From Saccharothrix sp. ALI-22-I (GTDB taxonomy: Bacteria > Actinomycetota > Actinomycetes > Mycobacteriales > Pseudonocardiaceae): a stretch of DNA of 64,000 nucleotides. The stretch is from contig NZ_MTQP01000042.1 in NCBI RefSeq assembly GCF_001984175.1, forward strand, positions 34,265 to 98,264, in the 5' to 3' direction. Shown here one piece after another: positions 53,761-62,596 of this stretch (positions are counted from its first letter, which is position 1; every line of letters begins with the position of its first letter). A model generated the notes under the pieces. That model was not told the origin of the DNA, searched no databases, and saw only the letters and a program-made list of their open reading frames with translations. The position numbers and the translations under genes are program-made.

Positions 53761-54783
53761 ATGACTCACCGCACGACACCACGTCACCGTCGCACGTGGA
53801 CGCTGACAGCGGTGGCGATCGTCATCGCGGGCGCTGTGGCGCCCGCGGCGCCCGGCGCGTTCGCCGACGCCGCAACGGCCTCACCGTGCACACCGGGAGC
53901 GACCTACGGCCCGCCGTTGCCGACACAGTCGGTGGCGGCCCAGCTCGTCCGGGGAGGGTTCAACTTCCTGGAAGGCCCCACCTGGGACCAGCGAACGGGC
54001 ACCCTGCTGCTGTCGCACATGCAGAACCCCACGGGCCCACAGGGTGTGCAACCGTCGTCGGTGCTCCGGTACACGCCACCAGCCACCTTCGACACGTTCA
54101 TCGCCGCCTCCGGCAGCAACGGCCTGGCTGTCACCCCCGACGGCACGCGGCTGCTCGCCGCCACCCACGACAACCGCACCGTCTCCTCCTACAGCCTGAC
54201 CGACCGCAGCCGCGCGACCGTCGCGGCCAACTACCTCGGCCGCGCGTTCAACTCCCCGAACGACCTGACCATCGGCCAGGACGGCACCACCTACTTCACC
54301 GACCCCAGCTTCCAGCGCGGCAACCGATATGACGAGCAAGGCGGTCGAACCGGCGTCTTCCGCGTCCGCGACGGCGTGGTCAGCCTCGTCGACAACACGC
54401 TGCCGCAGCCCAACGGCATCGTCCTGTCGCCCGACGGCAGGACGCTCTACGTGGGGGCCACCGCCGCCAACACGATCGTGAAGTACACCGTCTTCCCCGA
54501 CGGCACCACCGGCAACCGCACGACGTTCGCGAGCATCCGGACGCCCGACGGCGCGACCGTCGACTGCGCGGGCAACCTGTACTGGGCCTCCTACGACGAA
54601 GGGCTCGTCCACGTCTTCTCCCCGTCAGGTGCACGGCTCGGCACCATCTCCGCCGGTCGCAACACCACCAACGCGGCGTTCGGCGGATCGGACGGGCGGA
54701 CCCTGTACATCACCTCCGGTGGTTCCGGTGGCGGGTTCGGCCTCTACCAGACGCGCCTCAACGTGCCCGGCAACCCCTACTGA
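53761..54783 (+). CDS. Secreted SMP-30/gluconolactonase-like protein
   Basis: The 340-residue protein has a signal peptide ending near AFA-DAA and a six-bladed propeller with SMP-30 features: FNFLEGPTWDQRTGTLLLSH, FNSPNDLTIGQDGTTYFTDP, QPNGIVLSPDGRTLYVG and TVDCAGNLYWASY. This family hydrolyses sugar lactones at a divalent metal site made of Glu, Asn and Asp, and the corresponding motifs are visible. It follows the sorbosone-dehydrogenase-like gene by 58 bases with its own AGGGAG site. Together the two would oxidise a sugar to a lactone and open it outside the cell. Confidence 0.88.
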   Translation: MTHRTTPRHRRTWTLTAVAIVIAGAVAPAAPGAFADAATASPCTPGATYGPPLPTQSVAAQLVRGGFNFLEGPTWDQRTGTLLLSHMQNPTGPQGVQPSSVLRYTPPATFDTFIAASGSNGLAVTPDGTRLLAATHDNRTVSSYSLTDRSRATVAANYLGRAFNSPNDLTIGQDGTTYFTDPSFQRGNRYDEQGGRTGVFRVRDGVVSLVDNTLPQPNGIVLSPDGRTLYVGATAANTIVKYTVFPDGTTGNRTTFASIRTPDGATVDCAGNLYWASYDEGLVHVFSPSGARLGTISAGRNTTNAAFGGSDGRTLYITSGGSGGGFGLYQTRLNVPGNPY

Positions 54784-54858
54784 GCGAACCGGCGAGGTTC
54801 CCGGTACGCCGGAGGGTTCCGGACGCGATCCGACAGGGCCGGAGAGAGTCGTCCGTCC

Positions 54859-54930
54859 GTGGCGCCCTCGGAGAAGCACCCCGACGAGCTGAGCAACCGT
54901 GCGGTCGGGCTGTACCGGGAACGCCGGTGA
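54859..54930 (+). mobile_element. Remnant of an IS3-type OrfA transposase N-terminus
   Basis: A 23-residue frame starting GTG (VAPSEKHPDELSNRAVGLYR) matches the N-terminus of OrfA proteins of IS3-family elements (KYPDELRERAVRL-type). It stops at once, and no OrfB is present. Confidence 0.5.
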
Positions 54931-55018
54931 TCCGCGGTTGCGCAAGCTGAAGGTGGTTGCCGAACGCGGCGGCGACGCCATCGCCCTGCGTGCCGCGACG
55001 ACGCGTAGAGGCGATCGG

Positions 55019-55093
55019 GACAAGGGCGTGAAGATCCTGGTGCTGCGGCACCAGGATACGTTCGTGGAACGACCCCAGGCGGCGATCACCAAA
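55019..55093 (+). mobile_element. Remnant of an integrase-type transposase N-terminus
   Basis: DKGVKILVLRHQDTFVERP matches the conserved N-terminal DKDVEILVLRHQ segment of the integrase-core transposases, as in the fragment at 41844. It reads into a stop within 25 residues. The rest of the 54784-55148 interval shows no gene. Confidence 0.55.
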
Positions 55094-55148
55094 GCGTGAG
55101 TCGGCCCCCGGGTGCCGCCGAGGCCGTCGGCTCACTGATCCGCGTTGC

Positions 55149-56171
55149 TCAGCCGACCGGTCCCGTCATCGCGTGCGACCGTACCGCCGGTTCGAGCAGC
55201 GACAATGTCCGCTGCTGCGCATCGAGGGCGACACGGATGCCGACCGGCATCGGCAGATTCGGGCCGGCATGTCCGAACTCGACGTTGCCCAGGACCGGGA
55301 TGTCACGGTCGCCGAGGACGTCGAGGACTATCTCGGGCAGGGTCGGGGACGCGTCAGGCGCTCCGAGCCCGTCGATCGCGTACGGGACGCCCACGACCAT
55401 GCCGGAGATCCGATCGAGGATGCCGCAGTGCCGCAGCACCTGTAGATAGCTCCACACATACGATGCTTGGCCGCCCATCTCCTCCCAGAACAGCACCGCG
55501 CCGTCGAACCATTCGAGCGGCAGCGCGAAACGCGTCGCCTGCGCCAGCACGATGCGATTGATCACCCCGCCGATCAGCCGGCCTTCGGCACGACCGGCAC
55601 GCCAGCACTCCCACGACGGGGTGGCCGGCAGCGCACCGATCGCCTCCGTGCCGGTCAGCAGCGTCCAGTAGAGCTTCTCAAGCTCCGCTTGGCGCGCCGC
55701 GGGCGCAGCCTGCCAGTGCCCGCCGAGTCCAGGGGTGGCCACGTCGGCATGGAAGCCGACCAGACCCGTGCGCGCATAGAGCACCAGATGCAGCAGCGAG
55801 ATGTCGCTGTAGCCGAGGATCGGCTTGGGGTCGGCAGTGATCGCCTCGACGTCGATCAGGTCGAGGTAACCGAGCGCCGTCTGGCCGCCGTCATGCGCGA
55901 TGATCGCGCGCACCTCGGGATCACGCAGTAGTCCATTGAACTCCTCGGCGATCTCCGCCGGCCGAGCCGCGCTCCACCAATGGTGCCGCCCTGCTTCGAG
56001 TAGCGGTGCCCGACGCACGCGGAATCCCATCCGCTCCAGCACGACCACCGCCTGCGCGAGGTCGGGCTCGTAAACGGCATGGAGCGGCCCGGACAGCGCT
56101 GCGATGACGACGAGATCTCCGGGCCTCAGGGCACGAGGTCGAAGCAGCTGAGGCAGTGCGGAACCGGTCAC
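55149..56171 (-). CDS. S66-family LD-carboxypeptidase/MccF-like peptidase
   Basis: The 340-residue protein (LRPGDLVVIAALSGPLHAVY .. AIIAHDGGQTALGYLDLID .. KPILGYSDISLLHLVLYART) has the S66 serine hydrolase fold with the nucleophile Ser in GYSD and later Glu/His regions (LFWEEMGG, GNVEFGHAGPNLP). The family includes muropeptide LD-carboxypeptidases and MccF, which inactivates microcin C-type aminoacyl-nucleotides. The GTG at 56171 was taken as start because upstream sequence is not family-like. It stands alone between mobile-element remnants and gene fragments, so horizontal acquisition is possible. Confidence 0.85.
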   Translation of the reverse strand: MTGSALPQLLRPRALRPGDLVVIAALSGPLHAVYEPDLAQAVVVLERMGFRVRRAPLLEAGRHHWWSAARPAEIAEEFNGLLRDPEVRAIIAHDGGQTALGYLDLIDVEAITADPKPILGYSDISLLHLVLYARTGLVGFHADVATPGLGGHWQAAPAARQAELEKLYWTLLTGTEAIGALPATPSWECWRAGRAEGRLIGGVINRIVLAQATRFALPLEWFDGAVLFWEEMGGQASYVWSYLQVLRHCGILDRISGMVVGVPYAIDGLGAPDASPTLPEIVLDVLGDRDIPVLGNVEFGHAGPNLPMPVGIRVALDAQQRTLSLLEPAVRSHAMTGPVG

Positions 56172-56381
56172 CGACGCAGTATCCCGACGCCCTCGGCACC
56201 ACGCTACACATTTACCGATCGACCGCCCAGCAGGCCTTGTCCAAATACCCAGGGCTGGCCCCAATACGTGAGCCGACCCCGGGGAATTACATGAGCGCCC
56301 ACAGTAGCGAGTACCTCAGAACTGAGCAGGACTTCGCGGCAATGAATTCCGACCCGCCCTCTGGTGAATCGTCGGGCTTCA

Positions 56382-56703
56382 TGCGCGCTTGGCGATCTTG
56401 CCTGTGACGTCTACGGCGATCTCGATCGCCCGTGCCGCGAGTGGGGAGTGGGTGCGATTTGCGGCCGCACGCCGCGGCGTGCGAGCGCCTGCTCCATCCG
56501 GGCCTGGTCGCAGATCGGCGGGGGCGCCACCATCGGTGCGCCGTCGAGTTGGGCCAGGCGCACCGGCCGTCGGGGAACGTGCCGCGACGGGCCACCAGCA
56601 GGTAGGGATCGTCGAGCAGTTTGCGGTGTTCGACGTCGCCGTCGACGCGGCCGTCGAAGAACATCAGGTCGAGCTCATGGACTTGTGGCTGGTCGGCCTC
56701 CTC
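56382..56703 (-). pseudogene. LysR regulator, C-terminal fragment with two frameshifts
   Basis: Three consecutive frames together read the end of a LysR substrate-binding domain: VHELDLMFFDGRVDGDVEHR .. LVARRGTFPDG, then PVRLAQLDGAPMVAPPPICD .. ALARRGVRPQIAP, then AIEIAVDVTGKIAKRA. The DNA-binding half is missing. The fragment ends exactly where the hydrolase fragment begins on the other strand. Confidence 0.7.
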
Positions 56704-56705
56704 CG

Positions 56706-57106
56706 TCGTCGGACGAGCTCGCCAGCAACACCCCCGCCGACCCGGACCCCGCCGACCCCACCGCGGTAGTGGACTTCGTCGTCGCATCGGCAAAGGCGTA
56801 CTCGGGCGGCTCGCCCTACTTCGACGAGACCGCCACGCGCGCGCTGGTCGCGCGGGACGTGGCCCGCACTCGCGACATCGCGTCCACCCTCGTCAACCAC
56901 TACGCGATGACCTTCGACGGGGCGTCCCGCGATTTCGCCTCCATCAAGGCGCCGACCCTGGTGGTGCACGGCGACCACGACCCGGTTTCCCGCTCCCACA
57001 CGGACAGGCGCTGCGCGACGCGATTCCCGGCGCGACGCTGCTGATCCTGGAAGGCGCCGGGCACGACCTGCCGAAGCCGCTGTGGGACGTGTTCGTCCCG
57101 GCTCTG
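56706..57106 (+). pseudogene. Alpha/beta-hydrolase, C-terminal fragment with a frameshift
   Basis: The frame ELASNTPADP .. YFDETATRALVARDVARTRD .. APTLVVHGDHDPV continues, after a frame change near 56990, as FPLPHGQALRDAIPGATLLI .. LEGAGHDLPKPLWDVFVPAL. This is the cap and C-terminal part of an alpha/beta-hydrolase with its catalytic Asp and His regions. The N-terminal half with the nucleophile is missing. Confidence 0.7.
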
Positions 57107-57310
57107 CCCGTCTACTACGGCCCGGACAGCGCCACCGCCTACGACAACGTGCTCCGCCTACTGAAATTCCAGGACCTGCTTGCCAACCTCGACGCCGCGG
57201 CGGCCGAGCGAGCACGCACACGGCTACGCACCACCCTCGACGCCCACAACACCGACAGCGGCGTGTACTTCGACTCGCGTGCCTGGATCATCACAGCCCG
57301 CCGTCACTGA
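57107..57310 (+). pseudogene. SAM-dependent methyltransferase, C-terminal fragment
   Basis: In the same frame as the end of the hydrolase fragment the sequence changes to VYYGPDSATAYDNVLRLL .. ARTRLRTTLDAHNTDSGVYF .. AWIITARR and stops, matching the last 65 residues of class I methyltransferases. It is joined to the hydrolase fragment with no gap, so a deletion fused the ends of two genes. Confidence 0.6.
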
Positions 57311-57514
57311 CCACCGCACCCGCCCGGCGCCGACCTCACCGCCGTCGTGCCCGGCGTTCGAGCATTGTCGTCTGGTCAGCGCGGTGGTGCTCGCCTGCGG
57401 CCGGTGTGAGCGCGTCGAGCCGGGCGAGTTGCAGCCAGGAACGGTCCATGGCTCTGGCACTTCCAAGAACGCACCATGGGCCGGCCACCGACCGCAGAAG
57501 GAGAACAACAACAC

Positions 57515-58258
57515 GTGACCGGCACACCTGATACCGAGGTCCTCCTAACCGGAGGACGCATCACGCCCGGCGTCGTTCGCGTCGGCGATACGGTCCGACG
57601 GCCCACCACGGCCTCATCGGCCTTCGTCGCCGAACTACTCACACAACTTGAGCGACTCCAGTTCACAGGCGCACCGCGTTACCTCGGACTCGACGAAGCC
57701 GGCCGCGACACCTTCAGCTATCTGCCCGGCTGGGTGCCGGCCAAGTTCCAACGCTGGGCCGATACCCAGGTCGCCGCAGCCGGAGCCCTCCTTCGCTCGC
57801 TGCACGACGCAACCCGCGACAGCGGCCTCACCGGAGGACATCCGGTCATCTGCCATCACGACCCCGGTCCGAACAACACCGTCTTCCAGGACGGCCGACC
57901 GGTCGGCTTCATCGACTTCGACACCGCCGCGCCCGGCGACCCGCTCGAAGACCTCGGATACATGGCCTGGACGTGGTGCGTCTCCTCGAAGACCAACGCA
58001 CCCCCCGCCCCCGCCCAAGCCGCCCAGGTGAGAATCCTCGCTGACGCCTACGGCCTCACCGCCGCCGGCCGAGCCGACGTCGTCGACGCGATGCTCGACC
58101 GCCAGTCCCGCAACGCACGCTGGTGGGCAGAACGCCTGACCGACCCCAGCCATCGTGTTGCCGGTACCGAGCAGGTCACCTCCCGCATCTCCTGGTCCGA
58201 GCGTGAACACGCCTACACCAGCGCCAACCACGCCATCTTCGAAGCGGCATTGCGATGA
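57515..58258 (+). CDS. APH/choline-kinase-type phosphotransferase
   Basis: The 247-residue protein has the phosphotransferase catalytic motif ICHHDPGPNNTVF (H-x-D-x4-N) and the metal-binding GFIDFDTAAPGDPLEDLGY, as in aminoglycoside phosphotransferase-like enzymes. The family phosphorylates aminoglycosides, macrolides, choline or other small molecules. A resistance role cannot be inferred from sequence alone. The start was placed at GTG 57515 behind GGAG, though the spacing of 11 bases is long. Its 3' end faces the small secreted protein gene, with a strong bidirectional hairpin between. Confidence 0.82.
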   Translation: MTGTPDTEVLLTGGRITPGVVRVGDTVRRPTTASSAFVAELLTQLERLQFTGAPRYLGLDEAGRDTFSYLPGWVPAKFQRWADTQVAAAGALLRSLHDATRDSGLTGGHPVICHHDPGPNNTVFQDGRPVGFIDFDTAAPGDPLEDLGYMAWTWCVSSKTNAPPAPAQAAQVRILADAYGLTAAGRADVVDAMLDRQSRNARWWAERLTDPSHRVAGTEQVTSRISWSEREHAYTSANHAIFEAALR

Positions 58259-58329
58259 GGTTCGAACCCACTCACTCGACGACCGGTGGTGCGGAGCGGC
58301 CATCGCCTGTGCGGTCTGCGGCAGCAGAG

Positions 58330-58366
58330 GGCGGTGCGGTCGTCACCAGGTGACGACCGCACCGCC
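58330..58366. terminator. Bidirectional terminator hairpin
   Basis: GGCGGTGCGGTCGTCACC (58330-58347) and its exact complement at 58349-58366 are separated by a single A, giving an 18-base perfect inverted repeat. It lies midway between two convergent genes (ends at 58258 and 58419), so it can serve both. Confidence 0.85.
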
Positions 58367-58418
58367 AACGGTTAGTTCAACAAATCAAACACATCAAGGC
58401 GCTGAGTATTGCTTCCAC

Positions 58419-58988
58419 TCAAGCCGGCGGATGGTTGTTGCAAACGTCGACACCATCAGCCCAAGTGAATCCATTGGAGCCTGCGCTCATCCATCCGCTC
58501 CAGTAGTAGGCGGTGTTGCCACCGACCCACTCCCACCTACTCCCAGTCCAGTTGTAGAACACCGCCCCTGTTCCCCGGCTCTGGTTATTCTCGATCCACC
58601 GGATCCGGTCAGACCAGCCCCGCGACCCGATGTTGACGAACTGACATTTGAAGAAGCTCCAGATGTTGGCGTCCTGGTCCGCGATGCACAAATGGAGATA
58701 CTCGCAATCAATCCACGTGTCAGTATCTTTGAGCAAACGCCTCGACGCACTTGACGAAGCGGGGGTGAACGTGACCTCCGCACCGTTCGAGAAACGAATG
58801 GTGTCAGACGAGACCTGCTCCGCTCCGGGGTTCAGCATCAGCAGCCGGTCGACTTCGGCGGCGACGGTGCCGACCTCGTCCACCGCGTTGAGCGAGGAGG
58901 CACTCGCGTTCACCGATGGAGAGAAAGCGACAGCGGCAGCGATGACCACGCCGATCGCAGCGATTTTTGACAGAGATCTCCGCAGCAT
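58419..58988 (-). CDS. Small secreted protein resembling peptidase inhibitor family I36
   Basis: The 189-residue protein has a Sec signal peptide (cleavage near VNA-SAS), a charged propeptide-like region and a C-terminal module with two Cys pairs' worth of cysteines and many Trp and Gly (CEYLHLCIADQDANIWSFF, GWSDRIRWIENNQSRGTGA, GWMSAGSNGFTW). This resembles I36-type (SMI-like) secreted inhibitors and related beta-gamma-crystallin-like proteins of actinomycetes. The assignment is by pattern only. It is divergent from the AfsR-type regulator gene across 180 bases. Confidence 0.6.
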   Translation of the reverse strand: MLRRSLSKIAAIGVVIAAAVAFSPSVNASASSLNAVDEVGTVAAEVDRLLMLNPGAEQVSSDTIRFSNGAEVTFTPASSSASRRLLKDTDTWIDCEYLHLCIADQDANIWSFFKCQFVNIGSRGWSDRIRWIENNQSRGTGAVFYNWTGSRWEWVGGNTAYYWSGWMSAGSNGFTWADGVDVCNNHPPA

Positions 58989-59168
58989 GAAGAACTACCT
59001 TTCACCTCTTGGATGTTTCCGATCGGCCCTGTCGAGGCCGTACCGATGACGTCGGGGTGGGCCGTGGTGAGGCGGCCTGCATCCTCGGTGTCGCCTCGGG
59101 TTTCCATGGTGGCCGGCCGTTCGGGTGAATCTTCGGCGTTTTCCTGTAAGCCGCAGGTCAGAGCCGCT

Positions 59169-62103
59169 ATGAAGATCCACGGGGGTGTGGTGGTGAAGTT
59201 GCTTCTGCTCGGAGAGGTGGCCCTGCACGCGGACGGGCGGCGCGTCGACCTCGGGCCGGCCAGGCAACGGTGCGTGTGGGCGGCGTTGGCGGTGGACGCG
59301 GGTCGCGTGGTGTCGGTGGAGCGCCTGCTCGAGCGGGTCTGGGGTGAGGACCCGCCGCCGAGGACGCGGGCGACGCTGCTGACCTACCTGTCACGGTTGC
59401 GACAGGTGCTGACCGACGTGCAGACCGTGGAACTGGTCCGCCGCTCGGGCGGCTACCTGTTGGCGATCGAGCACACCGAGGTCGACCTGCACCTGTTCCG
59501 CGACCTGTGCGCCCGTGCCCGCGACACCGACGGCGTGCAGGCGGTGCGGTTGCTGACCGAGGCGTTGGGGTTGTGGCGCGGGGAGGCGCTGACCGGTCTG
59601 GAAGGCGATTGGGCAACAGCCGAACGCAGCCGGCTGGCGCGGGAGCGGCTGGCTGCCGAGCACGACCTGGTCGACGCCCGGCTGCGACTGGGCCACGGTG
59701 AGGAGTTGGTGGCCGAGTTGGCCGCTCGCGCGGTGGAACACCCGCTGGACGAGCGCGTGGCGGGCCAGTACATGCTGGCCCTGCACCGCGCCGGGCGGTC
59801 GGCGGACGCGCTGGAGCACCACCGACAGGTCCGGGAACGGCTGTCCGAGGAGTTGGGCACCGACCCCGGCGCGCCGCTGCGGGAGCTGCACCAGCGCATC
59901 CTCGAAGCCGACCCCGCGCTGACCGCCGCACCCGACACGGCGGCAGAGGCGGTGGCGGGTTCCCCGGCAGCTGCCCGCCGCGCCACGCCACTTCACCGGC
60001 CGCGACGCCGAACTCGCCGCGCTCACCGCCGTCCTGGGCGAGGCTCGGGCGGGGATCGCCGCGATCGCCGGAGCGGGCGGTATCGGCAAGACCTGGCTCG
60101 CCCTGACCTGGGCACACCGCCACGCCGACCGGTTCCCCGACGGCCAGTTGTTCGTCGACCTGCGCGGGTTCAGCCCCGACAGCGAACCGATGGACCCGGC
60201 GGCGGCGATCCGCGGGTTCCTCGACGCCCTCGGCGTCGAACCGTCCCGACTGCCGGTCGATCCGCACGCCCAAGCCGCCCTGTTCCGCAGCACGGTGGCC
60301 GGCAGGCGAATGCTGATCGTGGCCGACAACGCCACCGACGCCGCCCAGATCGCCCCGCTGCTGCCCGGCGGCGACTCCTGCACCGTGCTGGTCACCAGCC
60401 GCAGACGACTGCCCGGTCTGATCACCGGGCATGGCGCCGACCACCTCGCCCTCGACGTGCTGACCGACACCGAGGCCCGCACCCTGCTCACGTCCCGGCT
60501 GGGCGCCTCGCGGATCGCCGCGCAACCCTCGGCGGCGGACGGGATCATCGGGTTGTGCGGTGGGTTCCCGCTGGCGCTGAGCATCGTGGCCGGCCACGCC
60601 CACATGCGCCCCCATCTGCCGCTGGCAGCCCTGGCGGCCCAGCTGCGCGACCTCGGTCTGGACGCGCTGGACGACGAGGACCCCGCCGCCAGCCTGCCCG
60701 CCGTGCTGTCCTGGTCCTACCACGCGCTCGGCCCGGAGCAGGCCACCACGTTCGCCCTGCTCGGGATCGCGCCCGGTCCCGACATCGACCTCCCGGCCGC
60801 CGCCGCCCTCACCGGGTGGTCCACGGGCGAGACGAGGGTGGCACTGCGCGGACTGGAACAGGCATCACTGGTCGCCCAGGACACCTGGGGCCGTTACCGG
60901 ATGCACGACCTCATCCGCGCCTACGCGGCGTCCGTCGCCCGTGACGACCTGACGGAACAGGAACGGGAAGCGGGACAGCGCCGAGTGCTCGACTTCTACA
61001 CCCACACCGCGTATGCCGCCAACCGCCTCGTGGACCCCCACCGACCGGCGATGCGGCTCGACCCACCCGCACCGGGCGTCCACCCCGTCCCGCTGCCCGA
61101 CGGTCCGGCTGCGCGGACGTGGTTGGACGCGGAGTACCGCAACCTGGTCGCGGCCCAGCGCACCGCCGCCACCCGCGCGTGGCACCACACGGTGTGGCAG
61201 CTGGCCTGGACCCTGACCACCTTCCAGCAGTGGCAGGGACACCTCCACGACCAGGTCGTCGTGTGGCGTGCCGGGCTGGACGCTGCCGAACACCTACCCG
61301 ATCCGGCCGCACGCATCCTCGCGCACCGACTGCTCGGTCGCGTCCACTCCGACCTGCGGCGTGCCGTGGAGGCGACCGCGCACTTGGACAGCGCTCTCGC
61401 CCTCGCCGAACAGCACCACGACCCCACCGAACAGGCCCACACCCACATGCAGCTCGCGTTGATCTGGCAAAGGCGCGGTGACGACCGCCGTGCCTTGCAC
61501 CACGGCGCCCAGGCCTTGAACCTGTTCCGTACCGTCGACCAGCCTGTGTCCGAAGCCCGCGCGCTCAACACGGTGGGGTGGTACGCCGCCCGCACCGGCG
61601 ACCACGACACCGCGCTCGCCCGCTGCCGAGCCGCCCTCGCCCTGTTCCGGGAACACCACCACCCCCAAGGTGAGGCCGACACCCTGGACAGCCTCGGCTG
61701 GATCGCCCACCGGACCGGAAACCACGGCGACGCCGTCGACCACTACCGTGCCGCCCTCGCCCTGTTCCGCGAACTCGGCAACACCTACCAGTCCGCCGAG
61801 ACCCTCGACCAACTCGGCGACCCCCACCTGGCCCTCGGACAGCAGGACGAAGCCCGCGCCGTGTGGCGGGAAGCGCTGGAGCTGTACCGACAACAAGGAC
61901 GCGACAACGACATCGAACGGGTGCGGCGACAACTCGACGCCCTGGATCATCCCGACAAGCCCGGCCCCTCAGATAACCACGACAGCGACTCGATCAAGGT
62001 GTCGGACGATGAAAGCCACAACCCGGACTGGTACGTCGACCCGACGGCACACCACGACCGGGCGTCGATCGAACTGCCCGGCGGTGACGCCGCACCGGCT
62101 TGA
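59169..62103 (+). pseudogene. AfsR/SARP-type regulator split by a frameshift
   Basis: The first frame (59169 to about 59955) encodes an OmpR-like winged helix and BTAD domain (LLLGEVALHADGRRVDLGPA .. DLHLFRDLCARARDT .. LHRAGRSADALEHHRQVRER). The second frame (from about 59960) continues with VPRQLPAAPRHFTGRDAELA, an NB-ARC P-loop GAGGIGKTWLAL and a C-terminal TPR region. Together they make a normal AfsR-like protein of about 980 residues. One extra base near GGCGGGTTCCCC (about 59953-59966) separates them. The start is uncertain: ATG 59169 or GTG 59187-59193. It may be a recent pseudogene or a sequencing error. Confidence 0.8.
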
Positions 62104-62218
62104 CTGGCCACGTTGGCGGCATGTTCAACTCGGGGGGTGCGGAGGACCCCGCCACCGACTTCGATCGGTGAGCGGCCTGAGAGTGTCTAAGGTGCCGCCA
62201 TGATGCTCAAGCTCCGGC

Positions 62219-62281
62219 ACCGCGTACATTCGCGATGGCTGGCGCGACTCGGACCTGTACGCCATCCTCGCCGACGACTGA
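62219..62281 (+). pseudogene. Possible acetyltransferase C-terminal fragment
   Basis: Twenty codons (GTAYIRDGWRDSDLYAILAD) ending in a stop look like the extreme C-terminus of RimJ/RimL-type GNAT acetyltransferases (..DGEWRDSVLYALL-type). The rest of the gene is missing. In the remainder of 62104-62596 I see a CCGGAAG/CTTCCGG hairpin (62365-62385) followed by an AT-rich patch, and the terminator listed below. Confidence 0.35.
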
Positions 62282-62492
62282 TGCCTGGCACAACGATGGT
62301 TCTGGTCGTCAGGCCGGCATCCGGTTGAGTTTGCGGACGCTCTTGTCGAAGAGCAGGAGACGACCCGGAAGCGAGAGTCTTCCGGAAGATTAAATTATGA
62401 CTCTACTCTCATCCAGGTTGGACGGCGGCCAGCCTGGCTCGACGCGATCAGCCGCTGCGCCGACGCAACCAAGCGCCCGTACACCCGCGGCG

Positions 62493-62529
62493 CCGTCGGG
62501 CTGATCGCTGGAGGCGACCAGCCCGACGG
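62493..62529 (-). terminator. Hairpin downstream of the GH127 gene
   Basis: CCGTCGGGCTG (62493-62503) pairs perfectly with CAGCCCGACGG (62519-62529). A further four-base inner stem (TCGC/GCGA) shortens the loop. It lies about 70 bases beyond the GH127-type stop codon on the minus strand. Confidence 0.65.
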
Positions 62530-62596
62530 TGCCGCAGGAGCGGTGCGCGTACGCGATGGAGGCGGGCCGTTACGAGCGCCCACGACTGCGGCAGGG

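Noticed and set aside
51570..53762. 730-codon minus-strand frame opposite the sorbosone-dehydrogenase-like gene
   Set aside because: No motifs; the plus strand encodes a signal peptide, lectin, FnIII and propeller domains in one frame.
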